NCBI GenBank assembly: GCA_947495425.1
Contig: CANLYR010000017.1
Location: 1 to 64,000 of the forward strand
Length of the DNA stretch: 64,000 nt
Source of the DNA: an uncultured Aquimarina sp.
Lineage (GTDB): Bacteria; Bacteroidota; Bacteroidia; Flavobacteriales; Flavobacteriaceae
Reading direction: 5' to 3'
Made by a program: the position numbers and the translations under genes. Shown here piece by piece: positions 55,073 through 64,000 of this stretch. The notes under the pieces are model-generated. The model was not told the origin of the DNA. It saw nothing but the letters and a program-made list of their open reading frames with translations, and ran no database searches. Position 1 is the stretch's first letter. Each line of letters starts with the position of its first letter.

Positions 55073-56401
55073 ATGAAAAAAATAGCACTACATTGGCAAA
55101 TTATGATCGGAATGCTACTAGGAATAGTATTCGGTTTTATAATGACAACAATCTCTTCGGGAAAAGAATTTACAGGAAATTGGATAGCGCCTTTTGGTAC
55201 AATCTTCGTTAATTTACTAAAACTCATTGCAGTTCCATTGATTCTAGCCTCTTTAATTAAGGGGATTTCTGATTTAAAAGATATTTCAAAATTCAAAACG
55301 ATAGGAGGACGAACTATAGTTATCTATATCATCACTACAATTATTGCAATTACTATTGGATTATTAATAGTGAATATTACAAAACCCGGTGACGGAATTA
55401 CACCCGAAACTATAGAAAAATTAACCAGAGAATATGCTGGCAATGAAAAAATATCGAAGCGTATTGCTGATGCCAATACTCAAAAACAAAGCGGACCACT
55501 GCAGTTTGTTGTAGATATGGTACCGCAGAATGCTGTAAAGGCAATGAGTGACAATAAAATGATGCTTCAGGTTATATTTTTTGCAATTTTCTTAGGAATT
55601 AGCATGTTACTGATTCGTGAAGATCAATCTAAGCCTCTAAAGAATTTCTTTGATAGTCTTAATGAAGTAGTATTAAAAATGGTTGACCTAATTATGCTTA
55701 CGGCCCCTTATGCAGTTTTTGCATTATTAGCAAACGTAGTAGTTACTTCTGATGATCCAGACATACTTTTAGCACTATTACGCTATGCACTAGTCGTTGT
55801 AGCAGGATTATTATTAATGATTGTATTTTATTGTATCCTCGTTTCAGTAATCACAAAAAAATCTCCATTTTGGTTTTTAAAGCAGATTAGTCCTGCGCAG
55901 TTATTAGCATTTTCTACAAGTTCTAGTGCAGCTACACTACCAGTCACCATGGAAAGAGTAGAAGAGCATATTGGTGTTGATAAAGAAGTTTCTAGTTTTG
56001 TACTTCCCGTGGGAGCTACTATTAATATGGATGGTACTAGTTTATATCAGGCAGTAGCTTCAGTATTTATTATGCAGGTGCTTTGGCCAGAAGGATTAAC
56101 ATTTAGTAATCAAATTACTATTGTATTAACTGCATTACTGGCCTCAATTGGCTCTGCAGCTGTTCCCGGTGCAGGGATGGTGATGCTTGTTATAGTTTTA
56201 GAAGCTATTGGTTTCCCCTCAGATAAATTGCCTATTGGATTAGCGCTAATCTTTGCCGTAGATAGACCTTTAGATATGATGCGCACTGTAATTAATGTTA
56301 CAGGAGATGCCACAGTGTCTATGATCGTGGCAAAATCTGTTGGTAAATTAGGAGATCCTAAGGTAAAAGAATGGGATGATAACTATAAAGAGGCAAAGTG
56401 A
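55073..56401 (+). CDS. Dicarboxylate/amino acid:cation symporter
   Basis: The protein has 442 residues of the DAACS (GltP/DctA) family with about eight membrane helices and two re-entrant hairpins. The serine-rich hairpin AFSTSSSAATLPVTME (about 280-295) and the NMDGTSLYQAVA motif (about 321) bind substrate and cations; FAVDRPLDMMRTVINVTGD (about 398) is the second site. It probably takes up glutamate, aspartate or C4-dicarboxylates with Na+ or H+. Its stop directly abuts the stop of the convergent LysR gene. Confidence 0.9.
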   Translation: MKKIALHWQIMIGMLLGIVFGFIMTTISSGKEFTGNWIAPFGTIFVNLLKLIAVPLILASLIKGISDLKDISKFKTIGGRTIVIYIITTIIAITIGLLIVNITKPGDGITPETIEKLTREYAGNEKISKRIADANTQKQSGPLQFVVDMVPQNAVKAMSDNKMMLQVIFFAIFLGISMLLIREDQSKPLKNFFDSLNEVVLKMVDLIMLTAPYAVFALLANVVVTSDDPDILLALLRYALVVVAGLLLMIVFYCILVSVITKKSPFWFLKQISPAQLLAFSTSSSAATLPVTMERVEEHIGVDKEVSSFVLPVGATINMDGTSLYQAVASVFIMQVLWPEGLTFSNQITIVLTALLASIGSAAVPGAGMVMLVIVLEAIGFPSDKLPIGLALIFAVDRPLDMMRTVINVTGDATVSMIVAKSVGKLGDPKVKEWDDNYKEAK

Positions 56402-57283
56402 TCAATGTACCGTCCAGTTTTTAAGTAATGCAAATAACTGAATATACTCTGGTTCTCTATCAGGATTCCACATCATAGTTAGTTTTGCTTTTTGCTTGAT
56501 ATTTTTTAATTCGATGCTTTTTATAGGAAATTCATGTCCATGTAATGAAGAAATCGGTTCTAGAGATATCCCTAATCCAGCTTCTACGAGCCTAAAACCT
56601 GTGCTAGCAGAATCTGTTTCATGTACTATTTTGGGAGTAAAGCCAGCATCAATACATATTGATTCTAAAATATGTACATAATTCGGGCCATCGGCAACCG
56701 AAGGGAATATAAACTCTTCATTTGAAAATACAGAGAAGTTCTCATAGTTATTAATATCCACAGGGTGATGATCTGGTAATAAAACTACAAAATTATCAAT
56801 GTGAAGTACTTTACTTTTCAGATTAAGTGGCACCATAGGATTCGTGGCAAAACCAATATCTAATTCATTTTGCTGAAGTGCTAAATATTGATCTCGATTA
56901 TTCATTTCTCTCAAAACAGTTCTTATACCGGGTATTTGATCATTAATGGTTTTTAATATTTCGGGTAAAATGGTTTGCATTATTGAGTGTGTAAAACCTA
57001 TTCTAATCTCGCCAGCCTGCCCATGATGAATATGAGCAGTTTTTTTTACCACAATTTCCAACTGGGCTAGTAGTTTTTTTGATTCTTTTATAAAGTATTG
57101 ACCAGCAGGAGTAATCCTTACATTACGCTTATCCCTTTTAAATAATAAAGCTCCTATGTGATCTTCTAACTGCCTAATTTGTCTGCTTAATGCGGGTTGA
57201 ACAATATTAAGTTCCTCGGCTGCACGCGTAAAGTTTAATTTTTCGGCAAGGACAATGGCATTTTTAAGTGATTGCGTGTTCAT
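56402..57283 (-). CDS. LysR family transcriptional regulator
   Basis: The protein has about 293 residues from the Met at 57283 (MNTQSLKNAIVLAEKLNFTR); a start at 57307 would add eight residues. The N-terminal winged HTH includes FTRAAEELNIVQPALSRQIRQLE (shown by its ends FTRAAEEL and SRQIRQLE, about 19-41). The C-terminal substrate-binding domain spans about 90-293. It is divergent from the PLP decarboxylase gene, and the 92-base gap probably contains the shared operator, so that gene is its likely target. Confidence 0.88.
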   Translation of the reverse strand: MNTQSLKNAIVLAEKLNFTRAAEELNIVQPALSRQIRQLEDHIGALLFKRDKRNVRITPAGQYFIKESKKLLAQLEIVVKKTAHIHHGQAGEIRIGFTHSIMQTILPEILKTINDQIPGIRTVLREMNNRDQYLALQQNELDIGFATNPMVPLNLKSKVLHIDNFVVLLPDHHPVDINNYENFSVFSNEEFIFPSVADGPNYVHILESICIDAGFTPKIVHETDSASTGFRLVEAGLGISLEPISSLHGHEFPIKSIELKNIKQKAKLTMMWNPDREPEYIQLFALLKNWTVH

Positions 57284-57375
57284 TAATACGTTTTTGTTAT
57301 TAATCAATCAAAATTAAGTATTTTTTATTATAAATATAGATAAGTAATTTTGAAAGTAATTATTTATTAAAAAAG

Positions 57376-58821
57376 ATGAAGGACCTCACTCAAAAAAAAA
57401 ATATTTTAGAAAAAGCCTATGACCCATCTGATTTCAGGACTATGGGTCATCAGGTCATTGATTTGATTGCAGATCATTTAGAGAAAGTTCAAACCGATCC
57501 CAATCAACCTGTCATATCCTATCAAAATCCTGAAGACGAGTTCGCATATTGGCAACAAGATTTTTCTTCAGACTCTGGAACATTTGATGTATTCAAAAAC
57601 ATTCTTGAGCATTCAATTAGTGTCCATCATCCAAGGTATATTGGTCACCAGGTAGCTGTGCCGGCAGTTTTATCAGGTCTTGCAGGACTCATGTCTGATA
57701 TCCTTAGCAATGGGACAGGAGTCTATGAAATGGGGATGGCATCCAATGCAATCGAGAAAATTATTACTGATCTGGTAGCTGAAAGAATTGGCTATACTTC
57801 TGAAGCTTTAGGTTTTTTGACATCCGGGGGTACGTTGGCTAATCTAACTGCATTATTAGCAGCTCGAAAAGCTAAAGCACCATCTGCCATATGGGAAGAA
57901 GGACATCAAGAAAAGTTAGCCGTACTGGTTTCTGAAGAAGCGCATTATTGTATTGATAGAGCGGCAAGAATTCTTGGTTTTGGTAGCAAGGGTATTATCA
58001 AAATACCTGTAGATAGGCATTTCAAAATGGATACAAGCCTGTTAGACGATTATTATAATAACGCAAAAGCAGCTGGTTATCATGTTATTGCCATTATTGG
58101 TAGTGCTTGTTCTACTGCAACGGGATCGTATGATGATCTGGATGTACTTGCAGCATTTGCCGAGCAAAACAATATCTGGTTTCATGTAGATGGTGCTCAT
58201 GGTGGGGGTGTTGTATTCTCAAAACAATATAAACACCTAGTCAAAGGCATATCTAGAGCGGATTCTGTGGTTATTGATTTTCATAAAATGTTGATGACGC
58301 CAGCACTTACTACTGCTTTGATCTTTAGAAAAGCTGAAGATTCTTATAAAACCTTTGAGCAAAAAGCACAGTACCTTTGGGAATCTCAGAATACGAGAGA
58401 ATGGTTTAATTCTGGAAAGCGAACTTTTGAATGTACAAAGTTAATGATGTCTATAAAAGTATACACGATCCTGAAAACCTATGGAGAAGAACTGTTTGAA
58501 AAAAATATTGATCAACTATATGGCTTAGCTATTAGATTTGCCAACATGATTAAAGCAAGGCCTAATTTTGAACTTGTTATTGAACCACAAGCTAACATTT
58601 TAAATTTTAGGTATCTCGATTCTGAAAAAACAGACCTCAATACATTAAATACCACTATTCATAAGACGTTGATACGATCTGGAGAGTTTTATATTGTGCA
58701 AACAATAATACAAGAAAAAAGGTATTTGCGCACGACAATCATGAATCCATTAACCAAAGAACATGATCTCGTAGCACTTCTGGACGAAATAGAGCGTATT
58801 GCTGATATTTTACAACTATAG
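57376..58821 (+). CDS. PLP-dependent group II amino acid decarboxylase
   Basis: The protein has 481 residues. The PLP lysine is in DFHKMLMTP (about 300-308). Other features are HPRYIGHQVAVPA (about 87), LTSGGTLANLTALLAAR (the phosphate loop, about 154) and HVDGAHGGGVVFS (about 274). It belongs with aromatic-L-amino-acid, glutamate and L-2,4-diaminobutyrate decarboxylases; the exact substrate is not decidable here. Its neighbours are a divergent LysR gene and a nearby dicarboxylate/amino acid symporter. Confidence 0.85.
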   Translation: MKDLTQKKNILEKAYDPSDFRTMGHQVIDLIADHLEKVQTDPNQPVISYQNPEDEFAYWQQDFSSDSGTFDVFKNILEHSISVHHPRYIGHQVAVPAVLSGLAGLMSDILSNGTGVYEMGMASNAIEKIITDLVAERIGYTSEALGFLTSGGTLANLTALLAARKAKAPSAIWEEGHQEKLAVLVSEEAHYCIDRAARILGFGSKGIIKIPVDRHFKMDTSLLDDYYNNAKAAGYHVIAIIGSACSTATGSYDDLDVLAAFAEQNNIWFHVDGAHGGGVVFSKQYKHLVKGISRADSVVIDFHKMLMTPALTTALIFRKAEDSYKTFEQKAQYLWESQNTREWFNSGKRTFECTKLMMSIKVYTILKTYGEELFEKNIDQLYGLAIRFANMIKARPNFELVIEPQANILNFRYLDSEKTDLNTLNTTIHKTLIRSGEFYIVQTIIQEKRYLRTTIMNPLTKEHDLVALLDEIERIADILQL

Positions 58822-58900
58822 TTTTAACAATTTATTCACGCAACCCATACTAAAATCACTTCATCTATAGTTATAGGTATAACACCTAAAAATAGTTAAG

Positions 58901-59320
58901 ATGAGTCGATTAGCTTTTATGTTGATTTTTATTTTGATAGCAAGTTGCAGTAATGACGATGATAACACGACTAGTGCTCCTAATCCTGATATTGATTCAT
59001 CGGGATTAGATGGAAAATGGAGTTTGATTAAGGTTACAGGGGGATTTATCGGTGTGGATCATGCGTTTAAAAAAGGAGATATTGTTTGGGATTTTAATGA
59101 AACTAGACAAACGATAACAGTTGTTAATACTAATACAGATGAAACTATTGAAGATGGACTATCAACCGGTACATATGATTATTCGATAAATAGCATCCCT
59201 GGGGGTAGTGAGGAATTACTCATCAACGACAGTAGCTATGGTAATTTTGAGCGTATTAATTCAGAAATTAGTATCGATGAACAGTTTAGAGATGGTTTTC
59301 GTTATGTTTTTGAGCGTTAG
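58901..59320 (+). CDS. Lipocalin-like lipoprotein
   Basis: The protein has 139 residues. The lipobox LIASC-SNDDDN puts the lipidated Cys near residue 16, followed by the acidic stretch that in Bacteroidota favours surface export. The body starts LDGKWSLIKVTGGF, typical of the lipocalin-like family, and ends RYVFER. The end overlaps the convergent desaturase gene by 35 bases. Confidence 0.75.
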   Translation: MSRLAFMLIFILIASCSNDDDNTTSAPNPDIDSSGLDGKWSLIKVTGGFIGVDHAFKKGDIVWDFNETRQTITVVNTNTDETIEDGLSTGTYDYSINSIPGGSEELLINDSSYGNFERINSEISIDEQFRDGFRYVFER

Positions 59321-60068
59321 CCGATTTTAGAAGTGGGGCACCAGGATTGAGTTTAATTGCCCCCAATTTATTTAGGATACGTATTATTGTATAGGTGATG
59401 TCTATTTCGTACCAATATACGCCACCAAAATTTGCTCTATTGCTGTGCTTATGATGATTATTATGATACCCTTCACCCATCATAAGAAAATCGAATCGAA
59501 ATAAATTTTTGGAAGTGTCTAAAGTTTTAAAATTGACATATCCATATATATGCCCAAACCAATTAATAATCACTCCGTGAATAGGAGCCATAAACACTAA
59601 TATTGGTAATAATAACCATTGCCACCAAGCTGTAGCCAGAAATACAAAGAGGAGTATATAAACAGCTATCCAAGCAAGCCTCGAACCACGTGACCCTGCA
59701 AAGCCATCAAAACTTTTCCACTGTGGAACATTTTTAGTGAATTTCTGATCGATAGTAATACGCTTGTTATTAATATCTTGATATATATTTTTAGTTTTCC
59801 ACATCATAGAAAATAAATTATTATCATATTTGGGAGAATGCGGATCTTTTTCGGTATCGGTATACGCATGATGCATACGATGCATAATCCCATAGCCATA
59901 AGCGCTCAGATAACTAGGCCCCTGGCAAATCCACGTTAGGATAAAAGTAATTTTTTCTACCGTTCTCGACATAGTAAATACCTGATGTGCTGCATATCTA
60001 TGAAGAAAGAAAGATTGAAAAAACAAACCAGAATACCATAAAATGGTAACAAGAATAAGTATCGCCAT
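59286..60068 (-). CDS. Acyl-CoA/fatty acid desaturase
   Basis: The protein has 260 residues. The three histidine boxes of the di-iron membrane desaturases are present: HRYAAHQ (about 23), HRMHH (about 65) and HNNHHKH (about 200). Hydrophobic spans lie at about 2-20, 130-170. It introduces a double bond in acyl chains, probably at delta-9, to adjust membrane fluidity. It lies 53 bases downstream of a Crp-like regulator gene on the same strand, which may control it. Confidence 0.9.
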   Translation of the reverse strand: MAILILVTILWYSGLFFQSFFLHRYAAHQVFTMSRTVEKITFILTWICQGPSYLSAYGYGIMHRMHHAYTDTEKDPHSPKYDNNLFSMMWKTKNIYQDINNKRITIDQKFTKNVPQWKSFDGFAGSRGSRLAWIAVYILLFVFLATAWWQWLLLPILVFMAPIHGVIINWFGHIYGYVNFKTLDTSKNLFRFDFLMMGEGYHNNHHKHSNRANFGGVYWYEIDITYTIIRILNKLGAIKLNPGAPLLKSANAQKHNENHL

Positions 60069-60121
60069 AACTTTTTTTGGTAAAGTTACTGATGGTAAAT
60101 CGTTGTTACAATGAACCTGTG

Positions 60122-60718
60122 TTAACTAATACGTTTGCGAATACGACTTAGTCCCTGTGGTGTAACACCGATATAAGAGCTTATATATTTTAAAGGAATC
60201 TCTTTGATAACTTCGGGGCGATCTTTAAAAATATTGAGATAACGTTCCTGGGCGGTGTTATGAAGTAAAGTTTGCTCTCTTTTTGACTTCATTAAAAACA
60301 GTCTTTCAGCGGTTAGTCGCCCTATTAAATTACCAATTTTGGTTGTTTGATACACCTCTTGCAGGTCATCATATGAGATGCTTAGCAAAACGGTTTCTGT
60401 AAGCGTTTGTAATTCATACAATGAAGGCTTTCGAGTTAAAAATGAATCATAAGCACTTATAAATTGCTCTTTAAAACCGAATCCAAATGTAATTTCTTTT
60501 GCAGGATCACTTTTAGGAATATATAAACGTACTATACCAGTTATAATAAAAGAAATATGATTTTCTATATCCCCTAGTTTTAAAAAGGTTGTTTTCTTAT
60601 TAATAGTACGTTTTTTTAATTTAGAGGAAAAAAAGTCCCAATCAGCATCAGTGATCTGAGAGAGTTGATGAAGATGATTACGAACTATTTCTAAAGTTGC
60701 TATTGGCTTTACACTCAT
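60122..60718 (-). CDS. Crp/Fnr family regulator
   Basis: The protein has 198 residues. It has an N-terminal cyclic-nucleotide-like beta barrel (about 20-120; TTFLKLGDIENHISFIITG, ETVLLSIS) and a C-terminal region ending YISSYIGVTPQGLSRIRKRIS (about 178-198), which is the recognition HTH. The short C-terminus is usual for the Bacteroidota Crp-like group. Ligand unknown. It lies upstream of the desaturase in the same direction. Confidence 0.88.
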   Translation of the reverse strand: MSVKPIATLEIVRNHLHQLSQITDADWDFFSSKLKKRTINKKTTFLKLGDIENHISFIITGIVRLYIPKSDPAKEITFGFGFKEQFISAYDSFLTRKPSLYELQTLTETVLLSISYDDLQEVYQTTKIGNLIGRLTAERLFLMKSKREQTLLHNTAQERYLNIFKDRPEVIKEIPLKYISSYIGVTPQGLSRIRKRIS

Positions 60719-60943
60719 GATCCCGCAAGATAATCAACTCATGAAAATGTATACTCATGTTTTTTTTATTTTTATTAGTTTATCAAAAAATATATGAATG
60801 GTGTAAGAGAGTAGGGCTTAGGCTAGATTACACAAAGTGTTTTTGTTAAAAATATCGCTAAAAGAAGAGGGAAATGTATACCTATAAAATCGTTAAAAGA
60901 GAAATAGAAAACAATTCATAGTATACAATCAAAATAATGGCAC

Positions 60944-60951
60944 TATCTTTG
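60944..60951 (+). promoter_or_regulatory. Promoter -7 core of the cold shock gene
   Basis: TATCTTTG fits TAnnTTTG exactly and lies 37 bases before the ATG at 60988. The -33 region has no TTG. Confidence 0.5.
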
Positions 60952-60987
60952 CCTACTAATTAGTATAATAATTTTAATTACATTACA

Positions 60988-61179
60988 ATGAATAAAGGAA
61001 CAGTAAAATTCTTCAATGACGCTAAAGGTTTTGGATTTATCACTGAAGAAGGCGCTAACAAAGATCACTTTGTACACATCTCTGGATTAATAGACGAAGT
61101 TCGTGAAGGCGACGAAGTTGAATTTGATCTTAAAGAAGGAAACAAAGGACTAAATGCAGTGAACGTAAAAGTTATCTAA
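60988..61179 (+). CDS. Cold shock protein
   Basis: The protein has 63 residues of the CspA fold. The RNP1 motif KGFGFITEE (about 13-21) and RNP2 motif HFVHISGL (about 29-36) bind single-stranded RNA and DNA. It acts as an RNA chaperone at low temperature and in growth. It is a single-gene unit with promoter and terminator. Confidence 0.95.
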   Translation: MNKGTVKFFNDAKGFGFITEEGANKDHFVHISGLIDEVREGDEVEFDLKEGNKGLNAVNVKVI

Positions 61180-61204
61180 TACATATACTTTCAAGTTTAA
61201 TACG

Positions 61205-61230
61205 AAGCTCATCACTTGTGATGGGCTTTT
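61205..61230 (+). terminator. Terminator of the cold shock gene
   Basis: AAGCTCATCAC pairs with GTGATGGGCTT (one T·G wobble) around a two-base loop, followed by TTTGT. Confidence 0.7.
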
Positions 61231-61260
61231 GTAATTTATATATACTACTCATTTTTTTAA

Positions 61261-62160
61261 TTAAGAATATAAAATTAAAAATACTCCTATCATAATACCA
61301 GACAAAGGAATCAATTTTTTACGTTTGTTTTTTTCTTTAAAAACAAGCCCTCCAACCACTACGGCAATTATAATTTGACTTCGTTTTATGGCAGATAATA
61401 GCATGATTAGTGCATCGGGATCCTGCAAAGCTCTAAAATAGAAATAATCGGCAGTTACAAATAGCACACCAACGGCAAGGATAGTCCAACGCCATTTAAA
61501 TTCTTTTCGTTTCTCTATATTCGGAAACCACGTAATAGACAAAATAACGAACAAAATGATGATGGTGTACCAGCAAAACCAAAATTGTAACGTCTGTGGA
61601 TTCAATGCTAAATTCTGAATTAAAAATTTATCATACAAACCGCTAGAAGCCCCTAGAAATGTAGCACCAATAATAGCGAATATCCATTTATTCTTTTTAA
61701 AAATAATCCCCTCTTTTTTCCCAATTCTCGAATACAATAGTACTGAGAAAATAATAAGAAAGAAACCTATCCATTGTAAGGGGTTTGGTTTTTCCTGATA
61801 TATAAAAATAGCGCCAATAAATGTAAAAAAAGGACCTGCAGATCGTATTGGGGTTACGATAGTTATCGGTAAATGTTTCAACGCTTGATATGCTAGTATC
61901 CAGGATGCAGACATGATCATAGATTTTAGAAAAATAAAACCATGGGTTTTCCAAGAAATTTGCGCAATATACAATCCAATTTCTTTAGTGTATTCTGAAA
62001 AATAATGTGACCCTATATAAAACGGGAGTAATACTAGAAAACCAGATGTAATAGTTCCTAAAAGCACAGGGAACACTTCATTCCCTTGTACCGCATGCTT
62101 TTTGCACAAATTATGTAATCCCAAAAATAAAGCCGCCAGAAGGCCTAAATACATCCACAT
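61261..62160 (-). CDS. EamA/DMT family transporter
   Basis: The protein has about 299 residues from the Met at 62160; a TTG start eight codons upstream is possible. It has ten hydrophobic segments in two EamA-like halves (MYLGLLAALFLGLHNLCKK; later TPIRSAGPFFTFIGAIFIYQEK near the middle). The C-terminal LLSAIKRSQIIIAVVVGGLVFKEK is the second half's signature. It exports or imports a small metabolite; the substrate is not inferable. Confidence 0.85.
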   Translation of the reverse strand: MWMYLGLLAALFLGLHNLCKKHAVQGNEVFPVLLGTITSGFLVLLPFYIGSHYFSEYTKEIGLYIAQISWKTHGFIFLKSMIMSASWILAYQALKHLPITIVTPIRSAGPFFTFIGAIFIYQEKPNPLQWIGFFLIIFSVLLYSRIGKKEGIIFKKNKWIFAIIGATFLGASSGLYDKFLIQNLALNPQTLQFWFCWYTIIILFVILSITWFPNIEKRKEFKWRWTILAVGVLFVTADYFYFRALQDPDALIMLLSAIKRSQIIIAVVVGGLVFKEKNKRKKLIPLSGIMIGVFLILYS

Positions 62161-62273
62161 GTCGCGAAGATAAGTTTTTAACAATATTAGAATAAAAAAT
62201 TATACCAAAATTGAAACAATATCGATATACTCAGGAATAATAAAAATTGAAAATAAGTATAGCATATAATACA

Positions 62274-62681
62274 TCAAGAACGTATAGTTTTTTTAATGGT
62301 AATGTATTCCATCACATAAAAATAAAACAACCCAAGAAAATACATAACAATATCAATCGAGTCTGCGGTATATCGTTTGTTTGATTTTGGTAAATAATAT
62401 TCAAAATAAATACAATACATACTAGTAATAACAAGAAGGAGGGGGACAGGCATAAGCAATTGCCTATTGCTTTTGACATATCTAATCACATATTGACAAA
62501 TAAAAAGAACAATAGGAATACAAAAAAAATCATTGACATGATTATTTATAATTAGTGGCAGAGGTATATCACTATACTGCATCATGTAGATCAATATTGC
62601 CATTATAAAAAATAAAGGAAAATATATTTTTTGTAAATAGTGTAAGATTACCGAACCATAATTGTAGATAGACTTTTGCAT
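62274..62681 (-). CDS. Small polytopic membrane protein
   Basis: The protein has about 135 residues from MQKSIYNYG (62681). There are four or five hydrophobic segments. The pattern HVNDFFCIPIVLFICQ…YFEYYLPK…DIVMYFLGLFYFY resembles a flavobacterial family annotated in databases as 'magnesium citrate secondary transporter', a label of doubtful basis. A longer frame overlaps the zinc-ribbon gene; it was not chosen because its N-terminus is a shadow of that gene. Confidence 0.6.
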   Translation of the reverse strand: MQKSIYNYGSVILHYLQKIYFPLFFIMAILIYMMQYSDIPLPLIINNHVNDFFCIPIVLFICQYVIRYVKSNRQLLMPVPLLLVITSMYCIYFEYYLPKSNKRYTADSIDIVMYFLGLFYFYVMEYITIKKTIRS

Positions 62682-62692
62682 ATACACTATGA

Positions 62693-63001
62693 TTAAGCTG
62701 CAATATAACCAAACAATAGGGCGAGAAAAGAACCAATAGCAATCACGATGACCCAAATAGAATAAAAAAACTTTGCTGTTAATCGTATAAAAATATTAGA
62801 GTGTTGTATTGCATTTTGAAAAAATAGTGTAATAGGATTGGGTTTTTTAGCCCTTATATGCTTTTCTTTTGCTGCGGCGACTTTTTCCCTTTCTAGTTTT
62901 CTCTTCAAAGTAGTGTTTATAATTTCACTACACTGTTTGCAATAATCTCTATTTAGGTTTACAGTACCACAATTTTGACATTTTCTATATACATCACTCA
63001 T
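62693..63001 (-). CDS. Zinc-ribbon membrane protein
   Basis: The protein has 102 residues. A zinc ribbon, CQNCGTVNLNRDYCKQC (about 8-24), has four Cys as CxxC…CxxC. A basic charged stretch follows (about 33-53), then one C-terminal membrane span (FFYSIWVIVIAIGSFLALLF, about 78-97). It would be cytosolic at the ribbon side. Function unknown. It heads a probable two-gene unit with the next membrane protein. Confidence 0.65.
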   Translation of the reverse strand: MSDVYRKCQNCGTVNLNRDYCKQCSEIINTTLKRKLEREKVAAAKEKHIRAKKPNPITLFFQNAIQHSNIFIRLTAKFFYSIWVIVIAIGSFLALLFGYIAA

Positions 63002-63153
63002 TACCCGACACTTTTTATAACTTCAATTTTATCACTTCAAATTTATTTATAAATTTCGGGAGAATACTTTGATTGTACTGTAAAATATTAAAAAGAAATC
63101 TTTTCTAAATGTAAAAATGATACGTTCTGGATTTACAAAATATAGAGAATAGA

Positions 63154-64000
63154 TTACCAGCCATCTAAAACGCACTGCAATGTATGAGGTGTAGTCTCTG
63201 ATAGTGGAATATCTTCTAGCGTATCCCCTAAATAATTCCCACTTGCAGTACCTGTAACATCATTAAAGCGATATGACCAGCAGAATCTAAGGTTCGGATG
63301 ATCTTCAGAAAATGTAACTAAATTACCAATTAATATTGCATTTTCAAATTCAGTAAATGCCATAAAATATCCATAAAACTTATTGCGGCGTACATCGGCA
63401 TCAGAACTTTTATACATATACATACCACAACTATTACAAACATTTTCGTGTACATATGTAGCACGATTATGTCCTTTATCACCACCACCAGAGTATTGTA
63501 TGTAGCCTAAACGCCCATTAACTGAGCCTGTAACCATGGTAATCGTATTTCTGGCAATAATGTTATGGGTTTTATGCCAGCTTACAATAGGACCATCTAC
63601 ATAGGTACTACCTTCGCCTTGCTCCATAATATTGTCAATGATATAAACATTTTCGCCAGTAGCATTTACAATATCTCCCCCGGTATTGTGATGAAAATAA
63701 TTTTTCTGTATCAATATGTCTTCATCTATTCGTCCAGGGCCTTCTATATCGATACCAAACTGTGGTGCTGTTCCTTTAATGTGATGTATTTCATTTTCTT
63801 GTATAGATACACGCACGCCTCCAACGATCGAAATCCCTTGGCGTCTATTATTATAAATATTATTATTTATAAACGTTACATCATTTGCGTCTAATACTAA
63901 TGAGCCATCTCCTGTAAGACTATGAATTTCCATATCTTCAACCAGAATTTGATTACTAGTATTCCAAATGCAAATACCATGGCCTTCATCATGAGCCGTT
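63154..64000 (-). CDS. Right-handed parallel beta-helix protein (partial)
   Basis: The frame is open to the window edge, so the N-terminal part is missing; 281 residues are visible. Short repeated Asn-rich coils (FINNNIYNNRRQGISIVGG, IQENEIHHIKG, IQKNYFHHNTGGDIV, IIDNIMEQGEG, IARNTITMVTG) are the ladder of a right-handed beta-helix, as in pectate-lyase-like and NosD-type proteins. No catalytic residues can be assigned. The C-terminus (…TLQCVLDGW) has no sorting domain. Confidence 0.75.
   Translation of the reverse strand, partial: TAHDEGHGICIWNTSNQILVEDMEIHSLTGDGSLVLDANDVTFINNNIYNNRRQGISIVGGVRVSIQENEIHHIKGTAPQFGIDIEGPGRIDEDILIQKNYFHHNTGGDIVNATGENVYIIDNIMEQGEGSTYVDGPIVSWHKTHNIIARNTITMVTGSVNGRLGYIQYSGGGDKGHNRATYVHENVCNSCGMYMYKSSDADVRRNKFYGYFMAFTEFENAILIGNLVTFSEDHPNLRFCWSYRFNDVTGTASGNYLGDTLEDIPLSETTPHTLQCVLDGW

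Noticed and set aside
62681-62756. Longer N-terminus for the membrane protein at 62274
   Set aside because: The added residues are encoded by the end of the zinc-ribbon gene in another frame and look like its shadow. The Met at 62681 gives a sound membrane protein.

Overview
The window is AT-rich bacterial chromosome. It looks like a marine member of the Flavobacteriaceae (Bacteroidota), possibly near Aquimarina; the genus is only a guess. The evidence is: type IX secretion (T9SS) sorting domains of type A and type B; PorP/SprF and OmpA-type envelope proteins; many Bacteroidota promoter cores of the form TAnnTTTG or TAnnTTCG; a bacillithiol gene (bshA); and a class A RNase P RNA.

Layout. 1-2760: small regulatory and envelope genes, including the broken tail of a T9SS cargo gene and a small HTH gene divergent from a secreted protein across a repeat-rich operator. 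2870-11256: the complete histidine operon (hisG, a GNAT gene, hisD, hisC, hisB, hisH, hisA, hisF, hisIE), preceded by a leader peptide with four His codons and a terminator/antiterminator. Most of its gaps hold imperfect palindromes, and hisH-hisA holds an element resembling a 23S rRNA intervening sequence with a frameshifted four-helix-bundle gene. 11356-17271: a T9SS type B surface protein, PorP/SprF and OmpA cassette. 17350-23867: rpsA, then pyrR-pyrB with small unknown genes, a thioredoxin-like protein, rnz and pdxH. 23871-30635: a DUF11/OmpA protein, the polyphosphate set sixA-ppk1-ppx and a beta-barrel protein.

30816-42459 is the most interesting part. Three paralogous membrane regulators (signal peptide, periplasmic TPRs, one membrane span, coiled coil, C-terminal LuxR-like HTH) lie among genes for secreted proteins: a tail-fibre-like protein, a T9SS protein of unknown function, and a 1179-residue hydrolase/H-type-lectin-like T9SS protein. 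Three promoters here carry copies of a ten-base element, TG(A/T)AACG(C/T)TT. The copies are spaced 10 and 21 bases apart, and the last one ends exactly 29 bases before the first base of the TAnnTT core in all three cases. This looks like a self-contained surface-sensing regulon. One of the three regulators carries an in-frame stop codon.

42567-64000: mostly housekeeping. It contains two MiaE-like tRNA hydroxylases, dnaX, rnpB, bshA, a likely 2-oxoadipate/D-2-hydroxyglutarate module (DUF1338 protein, Lrp, FAD/Fe-S dehydrogenase), aroC, a dicarboxylate/amino acid symporter, a LysR/decarboxylase pair, a desaturase, a Crp-like regulator, a cold shock protein, an EamA transporter, small membrane proteins, and the 3' part of a beta-helix protein that runs off the window. 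No tRNA, rRNA, CRISPR array or intact transposase gene was seen.
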